This document shows positions 18,089 to 28,042 of a stretch of 64,000 nucleotides of DNA, one piece after another. The position numbers and the translations under genes were made by a program. This stretch comes from Mucilaginibacter_A sp964236465 (GTDB taxonomy: Bacteria; Bacteroidota; Bacteroidia; Sphingobacteriales; Sphingobacteriaceae): the NCBI GenBank assembly GCA_964236465.1, contig CAXSBZ010000005.1, positions 76,449 through 140,448 on the forward strand, read 5' to 3'. The notes below the pieces were generated by a model. The model did not search any database. It was not told where the DNA came from and worked only from the letters and a program-made list of their open reading frames with translations. The number at the start of each line of letters is the position of its first letter. Positions within the stretch are counted from its first letter, which is position 1.

Positions 18089-18990
18089 ACAACTTTACAG
18101 CTACAATTTATACAATAGCAAAAGGAAATTACAAGTTTGGAGCATTTGCTCTGATTAATTCGTTGCGTGTAAATAATATTAAAAATCCAATTGTAGTTGG
18201 TACAGATGTTTACTTAAAAGAGTTAGAAGCAGTAGAACAGGTAACACAAGTTGTACTGGATTCTAACTGGAACGGGATTAATTTGAAACCTGTTTTATTG
18301 TTAAAACATCCTGCAAATTATTTTGTCTATTTTGATGCAGATATTATTCTTACCGATGTTGAATTAATTAATGAAATTGAAAAGCGGCTGAAAGAGAAAA
18401 AGTTTTTTGCTTGTGTTGATGGTATTGTAACAGAACATGAAATCAGAAGACACTATTGGCAGGAAATTTATCCGATAAAAGAAGCATCCAACCAACTTAC
18501 TTGTTGGTATTATAATTCAGGATTTTTTGCCGGTTCTTTTAAAGATCATCAATGGATTTTAGAAGATTGGAAACAACTTAATCAGAATTACTTGGACCCG
18601 CAGGCATATTTATTTAGTAATCCAAAGTTACCAATGGGCGACCAGGATACTTTTAATGCAATTTTGCAAAATTTACCTACCAAACAAATGGCTATTATCG
18701 AAATGCCGGATTGGTTTAGTGTTATCAATCAGCCTAACTCCTTTTTTCATATTGGAAATTTCAGGCCGCATGCTTTTTTACATTGTACAGGGCACGAAAA
18801 ACCCTGGCTTATAAAACAAACGCCAACCCGTGCACCAAATACGTATGATGATCTTTGGTATAAATACGTAATACAATTTCCATCTCCTGTGTTGTGCGCT
18901 TTCCCTATTTCTTACTTCCAAAAACAGTGGTATAAAAGAAGCCTTTTAAGCCGGATCATTATCAAACTTAAATCCATGTTAAGAAGATAA
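18085..18990 (+). CDS. Putative glycosyltransferase, GT-A fold
   Basis: A 301-residue protein starting at ATG 18085 in an ATGA overlap. Its N-terminal layout, IYTIAKGNYKFGAFALINSL and then YFVYFDADIILTD at about 92-104 with a DxD-type metal site, is that of nucleotide-sugar transferases related to family 8 or the plant-like galactosyl group. PMGDQDTFNAIL at about 190 and FHIGNF near 225 fit late acceptor and metal motifs of the same fold. The exact family is not recognised with certainty. A dispersed-motif copy lies at 18476-18487 (PIKEAS) and a one-mismatch copy at 18933-18944. Confidence 0.75.
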   Translation: MNNFTATIYTIAKGNYKFGAFALINSLRVNNIKNPIVVGTDVYLKELEAVEQVTQVVLDSNWNGINLKPVLLLKHPANYFVYFDADIILTDVELINEIEKRLKEKKFFACVDGIVTEHEIRRHYWQEIYPIKEASNQLTCWYYNSGFFAGSFKDHQWILEDWKQLNQNYLDPQAYLFSNPKLPMGDQDTFNAILQNLPTKQMAIIEMPDWFSVINQPNSFFHIGNFRPHAFLHCTGHEKPWLIKQTPTRAPNTYDDLWYKYVIQFPSPVLCAFPISYFQKQWYKRSLLSRIIIKLKSMLRR

Positions 18991-18991
18991 T

Positions 18992-19921
18992 ATGCTGGTT
19001 TCCATAATCATACCTACTTTTAATGCGGCTAATACTATCCGGTTAAGTATTCAATCTGCATTGGAGCAAAAAGGTGATCTGTTCCAAACAGAAATAATAG
19101 TTGTAAATGATGGATCTACGGATGAAACACTGATTATTTTAAAAGAATACGCTGATAAATGTAGCATTATTACGCAAGATAATGCTGGTGCAAGTGCAGC
19201 CAGACAAACGGGCTTTAAAGTTGCAAAAGGCGATTTTATACAATATTTAGATAGTGATGATTTGCTGGTGCCCGGGAAAATAGCTATCCAATTAAATGCT
19301 TTAATTACGCACAATGCAGATATTGCTTACGGAGATTTTGAAAAGTTTACAGAAAAAAACAACACAATTACAGTTGAAGAAATAGTTAAAGATGAGATAA
19401 AAGGAAACCCTGAAACTGAAATTTTTAAAAACTTTTGGCGGCCACCTGCGGCTGTTTTGTATTCGCGCAAAATTGCTGAAAAAATTAGCTGGAGTACAAC
19501 TTTGCCTGTTATTCAGGATGCGCGTTATTTATTAGATGCTGTTTTTATGGGTGGAAAATTGGTTTATACGCCAGGCGTGCAAGCCATGTATCGGATCAAT
19601 CAAAACCAGTCTTTATCACAACGCAGCAACTTAGCATTTGTAAAAGATTGTTTTACAAATGCGGCAGAAGTTTATTTGATTTGGAAAAAAGATTTCAACC
19701 ATAATCCTGAAAAAAAAGCTGCACTTATTGAAGTTTTAAGATATTGTATCAACGAGTTTTCAGTGATAGATCAGCAACTTTTTAAACAAGCGGTTGATTT
19801 AGTTTTACAAATTACACCAGGTTATATTCCTCAAAAATCACTGTCTCTTAAATTAACAAGTAAGCTATTTGGTTATCGCAATGCCGAAAAGTTAGCAAGT
19901 TTTAAAAGAAGGTTAGCGTGA
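18992..19921 (+). CDS. Glycosyltransferase family 2
   Basis: A 309-residue GT-A enzyme starting MLVSIIIPTFNAANTIRLSI. It has IIVVNDGSTDET at about 36, DNAGASAARQTG and the metal-binding QYLDSDDLL at about 86. ATG start 1 bp after the previous stop. It ends in a GTGA overlap with the next gene, indicating coupled translation. Adds an unknown sugar to the repeat unit. Confidence 0.92.
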   Translation: MLVSIIIPTFNAANTIRLSIQSALEQKGDLFQTEIIVVNDGSTDETLIILKEYADKCSIITQDNAGASAARQTGFKVAKGDFIQYLDSDDLLVPGKIAIQLNALITHNADIAYGDFEKFTEKNNTITVEEIVKDEIKGNPETEIFKNFWRPPAAVLYSRKIAEKISWSTTLPVIQDARYLLDAVFMGGKLVYTPGVQAMYRINQNQSLSQRSNLAFVKDCFTNAAEVYLIWKKDFNHNPEKKAALIEVLRYCINEFSVIDQQLFKQAVDLVLQITPGYIPQKSLSLKLTSKLFGYRNAEKLASFKRRLA

Positions 19922-21174
19922 AAATTTTGTTGGTTACAGAATACTTTTATCCGCAAAGTTCTGGCGGTACAGAGTTGTATGTTTATAACTTAGCCAAAGC
20001 TTTGCAAAAGCAAAACCACCAGGTAGAAGTATTGAGTTTATTTGATGGTGAACAAAAACAAACGATTTATAATAACATAGTTATTCATTATATTCCTTTT
20101 AATCAAGATTTTGATCCCGCTGTAATTAATGGAGAAAAACCAGCAAGTAACTTATTGAGTTTTATTGCTTCCGTGCGAAGTATCCATCCAAATATTGTTC
20201 ACTTCCATACACTTACAACCTCAATTGGTGTTTATCATATTGAAGCAGTTAAGCAAGCAGGATTTAAAGTTGTGCTTACTTCGCATATTGCCGCCCATAC
20301 TTGTATCCGTGGAAACTTAATGCGGCTTGGAAAATATATGTGCGATGGAAAAGTTGAAGCGCAAAAATGTTTGTCCTGTTATTTGCAATATCGTGGTATC
20401 TCGGCACCGTTAAATTATCTTTCGGCTTATGCAATCCGCACAACAGGTTTTCCTAAAAATATAGCAAACTTTGTTGCCCATAAAAAAAATGAATTACTGA
20501 AACTTCGGAGTTCATTAGATCAATTAGTAGTGGTAAGCAATTGGCAACGCAATGTTTTTATCAAAAATGGTTTTGATCCGCAAAAGCTAAATTTGTGCAG
20601 GCAGGCAGTTGAAATTTACAATACTTCATCAGCAGTAAAAAAAGATTCAAAAAAATTAATACTTGGTTTTATAGGCCGGATAACCAGGGTAAAAGGTTTA
20701 CATGTATTGCTTTCTTCCATCAAAAATATATCCAACAATATGGAATTAAGAATTGCTGCGATCCCAACTAAAATGGAAATGGATTATTATCAGCAGCAAA
20801 AACAACAAGCAGAAAGTTTACCAAATGTAACCTGGATTGAGAATCTGCCGAACGAGAAAATCGGGGCTTTTTTGCAAAAATTGGATTTGCTGTGTGTTCC
20901 TTCGCAGTGGCCGGAAACGGGTCCGTTTGTAGTTTACGAAGCTCTGGCGCAAGGTATTCCTGTTTTAGGAAGTAATATAGGCGGAATTCCGGAATTAATT
21001 TCGGAAGGAAAAAACGGCTGGTTGTTTCCGCACCAGAATGAAAAATATTTAGGTTTATTAATTGCTTCTTTTATCACACAAAAATTAGAAAATAAATTTT
21101 TAAAAGATGTTGCACCTATAAACCGCCCCACAGAAATGCTGGCCGAAGAAATGCTGGAAATATATTGCAAGTGA
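19918..21174 (+). CDS. Glycosyltransferase family 4 (GT-B)
   Basis: A 418-residue GT-B enzyme from a GTG start (MKILLVTEYFYPQSSGGTELYV). The glycine-rich N-terminal loop SSGGTELYVYNLA is typical of family 4. The C-terminal donor site has LGFIGRITRVKG at about 244 and GPFVVYEALAQGIPVLGSNIGGIPELI at about 335-362 with the EX7E-type glutamates. A run of cysteines (CIRGNLMRLGKYMCDGKVEAQKC, cut into segments at about 127-150) is seen in a GT4 subgroup. Retaining transfer of a hexose is likely; the donor is unknown. Confidence 0.88.
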   Translation: MKILLVTEYFYPQSSGGTELYVYNLAKALQKQNHQVEVLSLFDGEQKQTIYNNIVIHYIPFNQDFDPAVINGEKPASNLLSFIASVRSIHPNIVHFHTLTTSIGVYHIEAVKQAGFKVVLTSHIAAHTCIRGNLMRLGKYMCDGKVEAQKCLSCYLQYRGISAPLNYLSAYAIRTTGFPKNIANFVAHKKNELLKLRSSLDQLVVVSNWQRNVFIKNGFDPQKLNLCRQAVEIYNTSSAVKKDSKKLILGFIGRITRVKGLHVLLSSIKNISNNMELRIAAIPTKMEMDYYQQQKQQAESLPNVTWIENLPNEKIGAFLQKLDLLCVPSQWPETGPFVVYEALAQGIPVLGSNIGGIPELISEGKNGWLFPHQNEKYLGLLIASFITQKLENKFLKDVAPINRPTEMLAEEMLEIYCK

Positions 21175-21226
21175 TTGAAATTATACTAAAAGCCCGAAAA
21201 AAGCTCATAATTATTTCGCTGATATA

Positions 21227-22273
21227 ATGACCCTAAATGCCGATAGCAACCAGGAAAACCTAACTTGCAATTCTGTAAAGATTAAAAACATTAGCAGGAA
21301 AAAAAAGCTATACCAGATTAGTTTTTTAAGGGCAGTTGCATCAATTAGTGTTTGCCTGTTTCATTTAGGTTTTGGCAATCCCAACTTTTTAGGCAACAAT
21401 AAATCTGTATTTCATATTTTCAATTATGGCTATCTGGGTGTTCCGGTGTTTTTTATCTTATCAGGTTTTATAATCTGTTATAGTTTGCCGGTAAATTATC
21501 AGCTAAAAAACTTTTACGCTTTCTTAAAAAAACGGCTAACACGTGTAGAGCCTCCATATTTAGTATCTATTTTGCTTACATTGACTGTGGCATACCTTGC
21601 TTCTTTTATCACACATAATCCGGTAGAAGTTTCCTGGAAAAACCTGTTATATCATATTGGTTATCTAAACAATTTCACTACAAATATTTATATCAATGGT
21701 GTTTACTGGACTTTAGGTATCGAATTTCAATTTTATATCCTGATTGGATTACTTTTTAGTTGGATGAATAAATCTGTTTACTTTTTAATCCTAATTATAA
21801 TCAGCCTGCTGGCATTAAATGCTATTAAAATTAATAATACAAGTTTAATATTTGATTATACACCATTATTCTGTATCGGAATTTTAATGTACTTTATCAA
21901 TTACAGTAATAAATATCCAAAACCTGTTTTACTTTGTTTAATGGCATTATCGCTATTTGTAATTACGTTTGGTAAACCAGAAGTTTTTTATATCAGCTTA
22001 TTTACAATTGGTGTTATATTAGTTCCTTTTCGTAACAATAAAATAATTAGTTTTTTGTCAGATATATCTTATTCGTTATATCTTATACATATTCCAATCG
22101 GCGGACGAATCATTAATCTTTCTTTAAGGTTTGTACATACTGATAATCAAAAATATCTGACTGTTGCAGCAGCTTTTGTTATAAGTATTATTGCTGCATA
22201 CATTTTTCATATTATAATTGAAAAGCCAGCCATAAAATGGTCTAAACAATTACATTATTCTGTTATCAGCTAA
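21227..22273 (+). CDS. Acyltransferase family 3 membrane protein (OafA/YrhL-like)
   Basis: A 348-residue protein with about ten membrane segments. The family signature is present: QISFLRAVASISVCLFHLGF at about 31-50 (catalytic His in VCLFHL), VPVFFILSGFIICYS and KKRLTRVEPPY. The last segment ends IEKPAIKWSK, also typical. It O-acylates (usually acetylates) sugar residues of surface glycans, taking acyl groups from the cytoplasm. ATG at 21227, 52 bp after the previous gene. One-mismatch dispersed-motif copy at 21597-21608. Confidence 0.92.
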   Translation: MTLNADSNQENLTCNSVKIKNISRKKKLYQISFLRAVASISVCLFHLGFGNPNFLGNNKSVFHIFNYGYLGVPVFFILSGFIICYSLPVNYQLKNFYAFLKKRLTRVEPPYLVSILLTLTVAYLASFITHNPVEVSWKNLLYHIGYLNNFTTNIYINGVYWTLGIEFQFYILIGLLFSWMNKSVYFLILIIISLLALNAIKINNTSLIFDYTPLFCIGILMYFINYSNKYPKPVLLCLMALSLFVITFGKPEVFYISLFTIGVILVPFRNNKIISFLSDISYSLYLIHIPIGGRIINLSLRFVHTDNQKYLTVAAAFVISIIAAYIFHIIIEKPAIKWSKQLHYSVIS

Positions 22274-22274
22274 A

Positions 22275-23294
22275 TTGCATATTGCACTTATTACAGATCC
22301 TGAAATAGCGATCCCTCCTGTTTATTATGGTGGTATAGAAAGGGTGATTGATTTACTGATTAAAGGCTTAAAAAAAAACGGGCACGAAATCACATTGTTT
22401 GCCCATCCCGAATCTGAGACTAAGGCTGATCATTTTTTTCCTTATCCGGGTTCTGATCAATCTAAAAAAAGCCTGATAAAAAACGCATTATTAGTGAGCA
22501 AACTGGTTTTTAATAAACCTGATTTGATACATAGTTTTGGCCGGCTGGCTTATTTATCAGCTTTGATGCCTTTAAATGTTCCTAAATTGATGAGTTATCA
22601 GCGGGAACCAACTATTTCCCAGGTAAAAAAAGCAGTAAAATATAGTGCTAAAAACAGTATGTATTTTACAGGCTGTAGTGCTTATATTACAGATCAAATA
22701 AAACCTTTTGCAACGGCAAGCACTGTTTACAATGCTGTTTCTATGGAAGATTATCAGTTTGAAAAAGAAGTCTCAAACGACGCACCTTTGGTTTTTTTAG
22801 GCAGGATTGAACCGATAAAAGGTACACATCTGGCTATAAAAGTTGCCCTGCAAACCGATAGAAAACTGATTATTGCCGGAAACGTACCAGATGATGCACA
22901 AGGATATTTCAAATCAGAGATTGCTCCTTTTCTCAACCAAAAAAATATAAATTACATTGGGCCTGTCAACAATAAAGAAAAAAACGAATTGCTTGGTAAT
23001 GCCGCTGCTTTATTAATGCCGATTGAGTGGAACGAACCGTTTGGAATTGTAATGGCCGAAGCATTGGCTTGCGGAACGCCGGTAATTGCATTTGCCCGCG
23101 GGGCAGCCAAAGAAGTTGTAATAAACGGAACAAATGGCTGGCTATGCCGTACAATTCAGGATATGGTAAATGCTGTTACTCAAATCAGCATCATAAATAG
23201 AAGTAATTGCCGGAAAGATGCAGAAACCCGTTTTAGCCAAACAGCATTAGTTAACAACTTTGAAGAAATTTATTTCAGGCTGGCAAAAAACTGA
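22275..23294 (+). CDS. Glycosyltransferase family 4 (GT-B)
   Basis: A 339-residue GT-B protein, HIALITDPEIAIPPVYYGGIERV at the N terminus, then VFLGRIEPIKGTHLAI at about 172 and PIEWNEPFGIVMAEALACGTPVIAF at about 250, which contains the EX7E motif. The start is TTG at 22275, 1 bp after the previous stop, with no ATG upstream of the conserved start. The closest architecture is the short YGGxERV group of family 4 enzymes. One-mismatch motif copy (AC form) at 22649-22660. Confidence 0.88.
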   Translation: MHIALITDPEIAIPPVYYGGIERVIDLLIKGLKKNGHEITLFAHPESETKADHFFPYPGSDQSKKSLIKNALLVSKLVFNKPDLIHSFGRLAYLSALMPLNVPKLMSYQREPTISQVKKAVKYSAKNSMYFTGCSAYITDQIKPFATASTVYNAVSMEDYQFEKEVSNDAPLVFLGRIEPIKGTHLAIKVALQTDRKLIIAGNVPDDAQGYFKSEIAPFLNQKNINYIGPVNNKEKNELLGNAAALLMPIEWNEPFGIVMAEALACGTPVIAFARGAAKEVVINGTNGWLCRTIQDMVNAVTQISIINRSNCRKDAETRFSQTALVNNFEEIYFRLAKN

Positions 23295-23369
23295 TATGGG
23301 CAGATAAAGCAAGTACAACTATTTAAGCATATAGAATAACTGAATTGATATTTTTTATAGGATATTGTT

Positions 23370-24287
23370 ATGCTTGCTGATCTTACTTTAGTTATCAATT
23401 TATCTGCCGGAGATGCCTGCTATGCAGAATTAACTGTTGGTGCTTTAGCAAAAGCCCATCGTGAGCAGGCAAAAGAAATCATCATTATTCTGGATGATAC
23501 AAAGGCCCAATATTCTGGTTTCTACAGACATAAAAAGCGTTACCAAGAACCGGAGTTTTCAGAAAACCTGGAAAAGGTAGCAGGTATTTCAGAATACTTA
23601 AAATCTCTTGGTTTAGTTGACCAAATAATTTATGTAAGCCGTTATTGCATAGGTAAAAATCTGAACAATAAGTATTTAAACAATTGGGTAAAAGAAACAC
23701 ACGATTTTAGAGGTGCACCAATTACAGCTTATCTGGTTGGTTTTGAAGTTTGCAAAACACAATATATGGTTAGGTACGATGGAGATATGCTGTTGCATCA
23801 ATCCACTCAGGATTGGGTTATTAAAGGTATTGGTTTGCTAAAACAATACACAGATTGTATAGCGGTTTCGCCCCGCTCCGCTCCTTCGGTTCCTGATCAG
23901 CAAGCTATTATCAAAATAGATCCGACTTATTGGTTTAGTACACGCTGTACCTTGTTTGACAGGTTTAAAATCCTTACTAAAATGCCATTCGTACATGGAA
24001 AATATCGCTGTGAACTTTTAATTCGGAGATGGACGGGGAAAACTTATCCACCGGCGTTGGAAACCATGCTTTTCCATCGATTGAAAGATTGCGGCATGAA
24101 AAACTATTACATTTTAAACAACAATTGCTGGTTGCTGCATCCGGAAAAAAAGAATAAACTTTTTGTAGAACTGCTTCCAGAAATAATTTCGGAAGTTGAA
24201 AAAGGAAACTATCCTGCAGAACAAGCGAACGTTGAAACTTTAAAATTAGATGCCTGGGAAAAATACTTACAACTAACAGAAGTTTGA
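23370..24287 (+). CDS. Putative glycosyltransferase-like protein, GT-A-like
   Basis: A 305-residue soluble protein from ATG 23370 (LADLTLVINLSAGDACYAELTV). A possible metal-binding DxD lies in YMVRYDGDMLL at about 130-140, in a GT-A-like context. The rest does not match a family I can name. Its position among glycosyltransferases and the overlap TTGA with the next gene support a role in the same pathway. It could also be a sugar-modifying or acceptor-recognition protein. Confidence 0.65.
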   Translation: MLADLTLVINLSAGDACYAELTVGALAKAHREQAKEIIIILDDTKAQYSGFYRHKKRYQEPEFSENLEKVAGISEYLKSLGLVDQIIYVSRYCIGKNLNNKYLNNWVKETHDFRGAPITAYLVGFEVCKTQYMVRYDGDMLLHQSTQDWVIKGIGLLKQYTDCIAVSPRSAPSVPDQQAIIKIDPTYWFSTRCTLFDRFKILTKMPFVHGKYRCELLIRRWTGKTYPPALETMLFHRLKDCGMKNYYILNNNCWLLHPEKKNKLFVELLPEIISEVEKGNYPAEQANVETLKLDAWEKYLQLTEV

Positions 24288-25531
24288 AAGGCAGTATTGC
24301 AAATCCTGGTGTTGGTCCGCACATTCAAGCTACTATAAAAGCTTACCAAGAGAACCAGTTGTTGCACACTTTTTACACCACTTTATACCATAAACCAGGA
24401 AGTACTTTCGATAATTTTTTGAATAAATATGCGCCCCGGCTTTATAAACAATTACAACGCAGAACATTAAAAAATACCGAAGGGTTTGCCATCAAAAGTA
24501 TCAGTGGATATGAGTTTTTTAGGATAATTTCCAGCAAAATACTTTCGCCTGTACTAACAGATTTAATATGGGAATGGGGAGAACTGGCTTTTGATAAATG
24601 GGTTGCACGCCAATTAAATACAAAAATACAGTGGATACATGGTTACGAACATTGCTCGCTGGCTACTTTACAACAGGCAAAAAAATTGGGGATAACTTCT
24701 TTTTATGAACAACCAAGTCAGCATTTTTCGTTTTTTGAAAAAATAGCAAAACAGCAGCTTCAATATTATCCGGAGTTAAAAAGCATTGAAACAACACTTT
24801 TGATTGATCATAAATCTGAAAAAAGAAACCAACGCCGTGAGCAGGAGTTAGAAGTTTGTGATTACATCATCTGCAATTCTACGTTTACAGCTAAAACATT
24901 AGCAGATGCCCAGGTTTTGGCCGAAAAAATAATTACCATTCCATTGGCTTTTCCAACTCCTGTAAAATCAATTTCAGAAAAAGCTCATCCTGCAAAAACA
25001 ATTTTTATATATGCCGGAAATCAAAATTTAAGAAAAGGAACCCACATACTATATAAAGCCTGGCAAAAATGCAACTTCAATCCGGATCAGGCAGAATTAT
25101 GGCTTGTCGGAAGTAACCAATTGCCTTTAACTGTCCGGGCTGGTTTGGGCAATGAAGTAAAATTTATACCTAATATTCCTCATCAGGATTTGCTAAAGCT
25201 TTTTTTACAAGCTGATATTTTGGTTTTACCTACCTTATGCGATGGTTTCGGAATGGTGATCACTGAAGCAATGGCACAAGGTTTACCGGTTATTACCACT
25301 TATAATTCGGGCGGTCCAGATATAATTACAGAAGCAAAAAACGGTTTTTTATTAGATGCCGGAAACATAGAACAGCTTGCCAGCAAATTAAAATGGTGCG
25401 TCGAAAACAAAAATCAGGTTAAAACAATGGGCACAAATGCTTTAGCAAAAGCAGCTTCCTATCCCTGGGCAAATTTTAGAAAACAATTGATTAAAGAGAT
25501 TACAAGCAGAATTGGCACTAATCCCAACTAA
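24284..25531 (+). CDS. Glycosyltransferase family 4 (GT-B)
   Basis: A 415-residue GT-B protein. The N-terminal domain reads GSIANPGVGPHIQATIKAY with a long helical insertion. The donor domain shows IFIYAGNQNLRKGTHIL at about 240 and LPTLCDGFGMVITEAMAQGLPVITT at about 315 (EX7E), followed by GGPDII. TTG start in a TTGA overlap with the previous stop. The gene overlaps the next by 20 bp. Specificity is unknown. Confidence 0.88.
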   Translation: MKGSIANPGVGPHIQATIKAYQENQLLHTFYTTLYHKPGSTFDNFLNKYAPRLYKQLQRRTLKNTEGFAIKSISGYEFFRIISSKILSPVLTDLIWEWGELAFDKWVARQLNTKIQWIHGYEHCSLATLQQAKKLGITSFYEQPSQHFSFFEKIAKQQLQYYPELKSIETTLLIDHKSEKRNQRREQELEVCDYIICNSTFTAKTLADAQVLAEKIITIPLAFPTPVKSISEKAHPAKTIFIYAGNQNLRKGTHILYKAWQKCNFNPDQAELWLVGSNQLPLTVRAGLGNEVKFIPNIPHQDLLKLFLQADILVLPTLCDGFGMVITEAMAQGLPVITTYNSGGPDIITEAKNGFLLDAGNIEQLASKLKWCVENKNQVKTMGTNALAKAASYPWANFRKQLIKEITSRIGTNPN

Positions 25532-26759
25532 AAAAGTTTGTTTAATTACGCCCGGACATTTGGCAAGCAATCCGCGTTTAGTAAAAGAGGCACAGGCACT
25601 TACAAAAAACGGGTATGCTGTTCATTTAATTTTTACGCAATATGTAAGTTACCTAATTAATTTTGATAATGATATTTTAAGTAATAATGCACAGTGGACT
25701 TATGATTGCCTGGATAGAACTGTAAAAAATAAACAAACCAAGTTCTTAAAATTTTTGTCGGTAGTTTTTCAAAAATCTTGTACAATGCTTCTTTTATCGG
25801 GTAAAAAATATAGCCTCGTTCTTGCTCAGGCGACTAATCGGTATTTTTTCTGGCAATTTAAAAAAGCGGTTAAAGCAAAAGCTGATCTCTACATTGCACA
25901 CAATCTCGCCGCTTTACCAGTTGCTGTTTTGGCAGCAAAAAAAAATAAAGTTAAATGTGGTTTTGATGCGGAGGATTTCCACCGACAGGAAACAACAGAT
26001 GATTTACAAAGCATTGATTTTACATTGAAATCGAATATTGAAAATGCTTTTATCCCGAAACTCAATTATCTAAGCGTAGCCAGTCCGCTGATTGGAAAAG
26101 CTTACCATCAACTTTATAAAAACCAGCCAATTGGTGTTTTAAATGTTTTTCCCCGAACAAAAAAGGTTACAGCAATTAAACTAAACCAGCCTTTAAAATT
26201 CGTTTGGTTTTCACAATACATTGGTTTTGGGCGGGGCTTAGAAATGATTTTTACTGCTTTAAGCCAGCTTGCTGAATTGGATTTTGAGTTGCACCTAATC
26301 GGGTTTTTATCAGCAGAAATGAAAAGTTTTATGCAAAGCGGTTCCTTTCCAAGCACAATAATTTCTAAAATCATGATCCATGCGCCGCTTCCGCCGGATC
26401 AACTGCTTTCGTTTATCAGCCAGTTTGATATTGGCCTGGCTACCGAAATTAGTCAGCCTTTAAACCGCAATATTTGTCTTAGCAACAAAATTTTTAGTTA
26501 TATACAAGCCGGATTGGCAATTTTGGCAAGCGATACAACAGCGCAAAAGCAATTATTTTCAAGCTATCCGCAAATCGGAAAATTGTATGCTAAAAACAGT
26601 ATCGAAAACTTAACTGCTTGTATAAAAAAACTTTATGCTGATCGGGAACTGCTTTTATTATACAAAAAAAATGCTTTTGAGCTTGGCCAAACTACTTTAA
26701 ACTGGGAAACCGAAAGTGTTAAATTTTTAAAAGTTATTGAAGAAACACTTGCAGATTGA
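25512..26759 (+). CDS. Glycosyltransferase family 4-like (GT-B)
   Basis: A 415-residue protein opening KKVCLITPGHLASNPRLVKEA, an N-terminal GT-B strand-loop-helix. DAEDFHRQE at about 155 and FVWFSQYIGFGRGLEMI at about 230 mark the domain junction, and SNKIFSYIQAGLAILASD at about 325 replaces the usual EX7E stretch, so the donor site is divergent. TTG start at 25512 inside the previous gene. Dispersed-motif copy at 25785-25796 encoding MLLL, and a one-mismatch AC-form copy at 26591-26602. Confidence 0.82.
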   Translation: MALIPTKKVCLITPGHLASNPRLVKEAQALTKNGYAVHLIFTQYVSYLINFDNDILSNNAQWTYDCLDRTVKNKQTKFLKFLSVVFQKSCTMLLLSGKKYSLVLAQATNRYFFWQFKKAVKAKADLYIAHNLAALPVAVLAAKKNKVKCGFDAEDFHRQETTDDLQSIDFTLKSNIENAFIPKLNYLSVASPLIGKAYHQLYKNQPIGVLNVFPRTKKVTAIKLNQPLKFVWFSQYIGFGRGLEMIFTALSQLAELDFELHLIGFLSAEMKSFMQSGSFPSTIISKIMIHAPLPPDQLLSFISQFDIGLATEISQPLNRNICLSNKIFSYIQAGLAILASDTTAQKQLFSSYPQIGKLYAKNSIENLTACIKKLYADRELLLLYKKNAFELGQTTLNWETESVKFLKVIEETLAD

Positions 26760-28042
26760 AACGCGTACTTATCATTTCTCCATATTTCCCTCCTTCTAAT
26801 TCTGCTGATAGTCAGCGTATTAGAATGAGTTTACCTTATTTTAAAGATTTTGGTTGGGAAGCAGAAGTGGTTTGTGTAGCTGAAAAGCATTCGGAAATGC
26901 CACAAGATGAGTTGTTGCTGCAAACTGTTCCGGCAGATACAATCATCCACAGAGTTGAAGCTTTTTCTAAAAAACGAACTTCCAAATTTGGTTTGGGCAG
27001 CTTGGCTTTGCGCTCGCTTTGGTTTTACCAAAGAAAAGTAATGCTTCTTTTACAGGCAAAAAATTATGATCTGATTTATTTTTCGACTACAGAATTTCCG
27101 GTTTGTATTTTGGGCACCTACTGGAAAAAACGTTTTAAAATCCCTTTCGTAATTGATATGCAGGATGCCTGGCATTCAGAGTATTATCAGGATAAACCTA
27201 AAAAAGACCAGCCAAAAAAATATTGGTTTTCGTACCGTTTGCACAAATATTTGGAACCTTTGGCCATGAAAAATTGTGATGGTTTGATCAGTGTTTCTGC
27301 GGATTACATCATCGATTTAAATCAGCGTTATCCTCAGCTTAAAAACAAACCGGCGGCGGTTATTCCGTTTGGAGCGTTTGAAAAAGATTTTGAAATTGCC
27401 AAAAATAACTTTGAAAAATGCCTGCCTGTTATTTCAAAAAATCCAGACAAATTCAATATAGTTTATGTCGGCCGTGGCGGCGCAGATATGCAAACCGCTT
27501 TAGAATTACTTTTTAATGCGATAAAAGAAGCATTGAAAAATGAGTTTGAAGTTTTCAGCAAACTGCATTTCTATTTTATCGGTACCAGTTACGCGCCAAA
27601 AAAATCAGCACAAAAAACGATTTTGCCGGTTGCAAAAAAATTTGGTGTGGAAAATCAGGTAATAGAAATAACGGGCCGGATTGGTTTTTACAGCACCATC
27701 AACACACTATTGGCTGCTGATGCTTTGTTTATTCCCGGTTCTGATGATCCGCAATACACAGCTTCAAAAATTTATCCTTACATCTTAACTAAAAAACCAA
27801 TACTGGCTATTTTTAATCCGGCAAGTTCGGCCATTACCATTTTAAAAGAATGTGGCGTAAAACATGTTTACAACCACGAATCGGCAACGAACGCTAAAAT
27901 AATGGATTTTTTTAAGCAATTAATGGCTACTAATCATCAGGAAGAAAAGTACAATCCGGATGCTTTAAAAAAATATTCGGCAAAGCAAATGGCATTGAAC
28001 CAATGCCTGCTATTTAATGAAGTAATTAATGGAGAAATTTAA
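26756..28042 (+). CDS. Glycosyltransferase family 4-like (GT-B)
   Basis: A 428-residue protein opening KRVLIISPYFPPSNSADSQR, the N-terminal loop of family 4 enzymes, then FVIDMQDAWHSEYY at about 130 and FNIVYVGRGGADMQTAL at about 235. The C-terminal part has FIPGSDDPQYTASKIYPYILTKKPILA, a weak version of the donor site. TTG start in a TTGA overlap. Two exact dispersed-motif copies are inside: 27041-27052 (MLLL) and 27522-27533 (AIKEAL), in different frames and opposite orientations. Confidence 0.82.
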   Translation: MKRVLIISPYFPPSNSADSQRIRMSLPYFKDFGWEAEVVCVAEKHSEMPQDELLLQTVPADTIIHRVEAFSKKRTSKFGLGSLALRSLWFYQRKVMLLLQAKNYDLIYFSTTEFPVCILGTYWKKRFKIPFVIDMQDAWHSEYYQDKPKKDQPKKYWFSYRLHKYLEPLAMKNCDGLISVSADYIIDLNQRYPQLKNKPAAVIPFGAFEKDFEIAKNNFEKCLPVISKNPDKFNIVYVGRGGADMQTALELLFNAIKEALKNEFEVFSKLHFYFIGTSYAPKKSAQKTILPVAKKFGVENQVIEITGRIGFYSTINTLLAADALFIPGSDDPQYTASKIYPYILTKKPILAIFNPASSAITILKECGVKHVYNHESATNAKIMDFFKQLMATNHQEEKYNPDALKKYSAKQMALNQCLLFNEVINGEI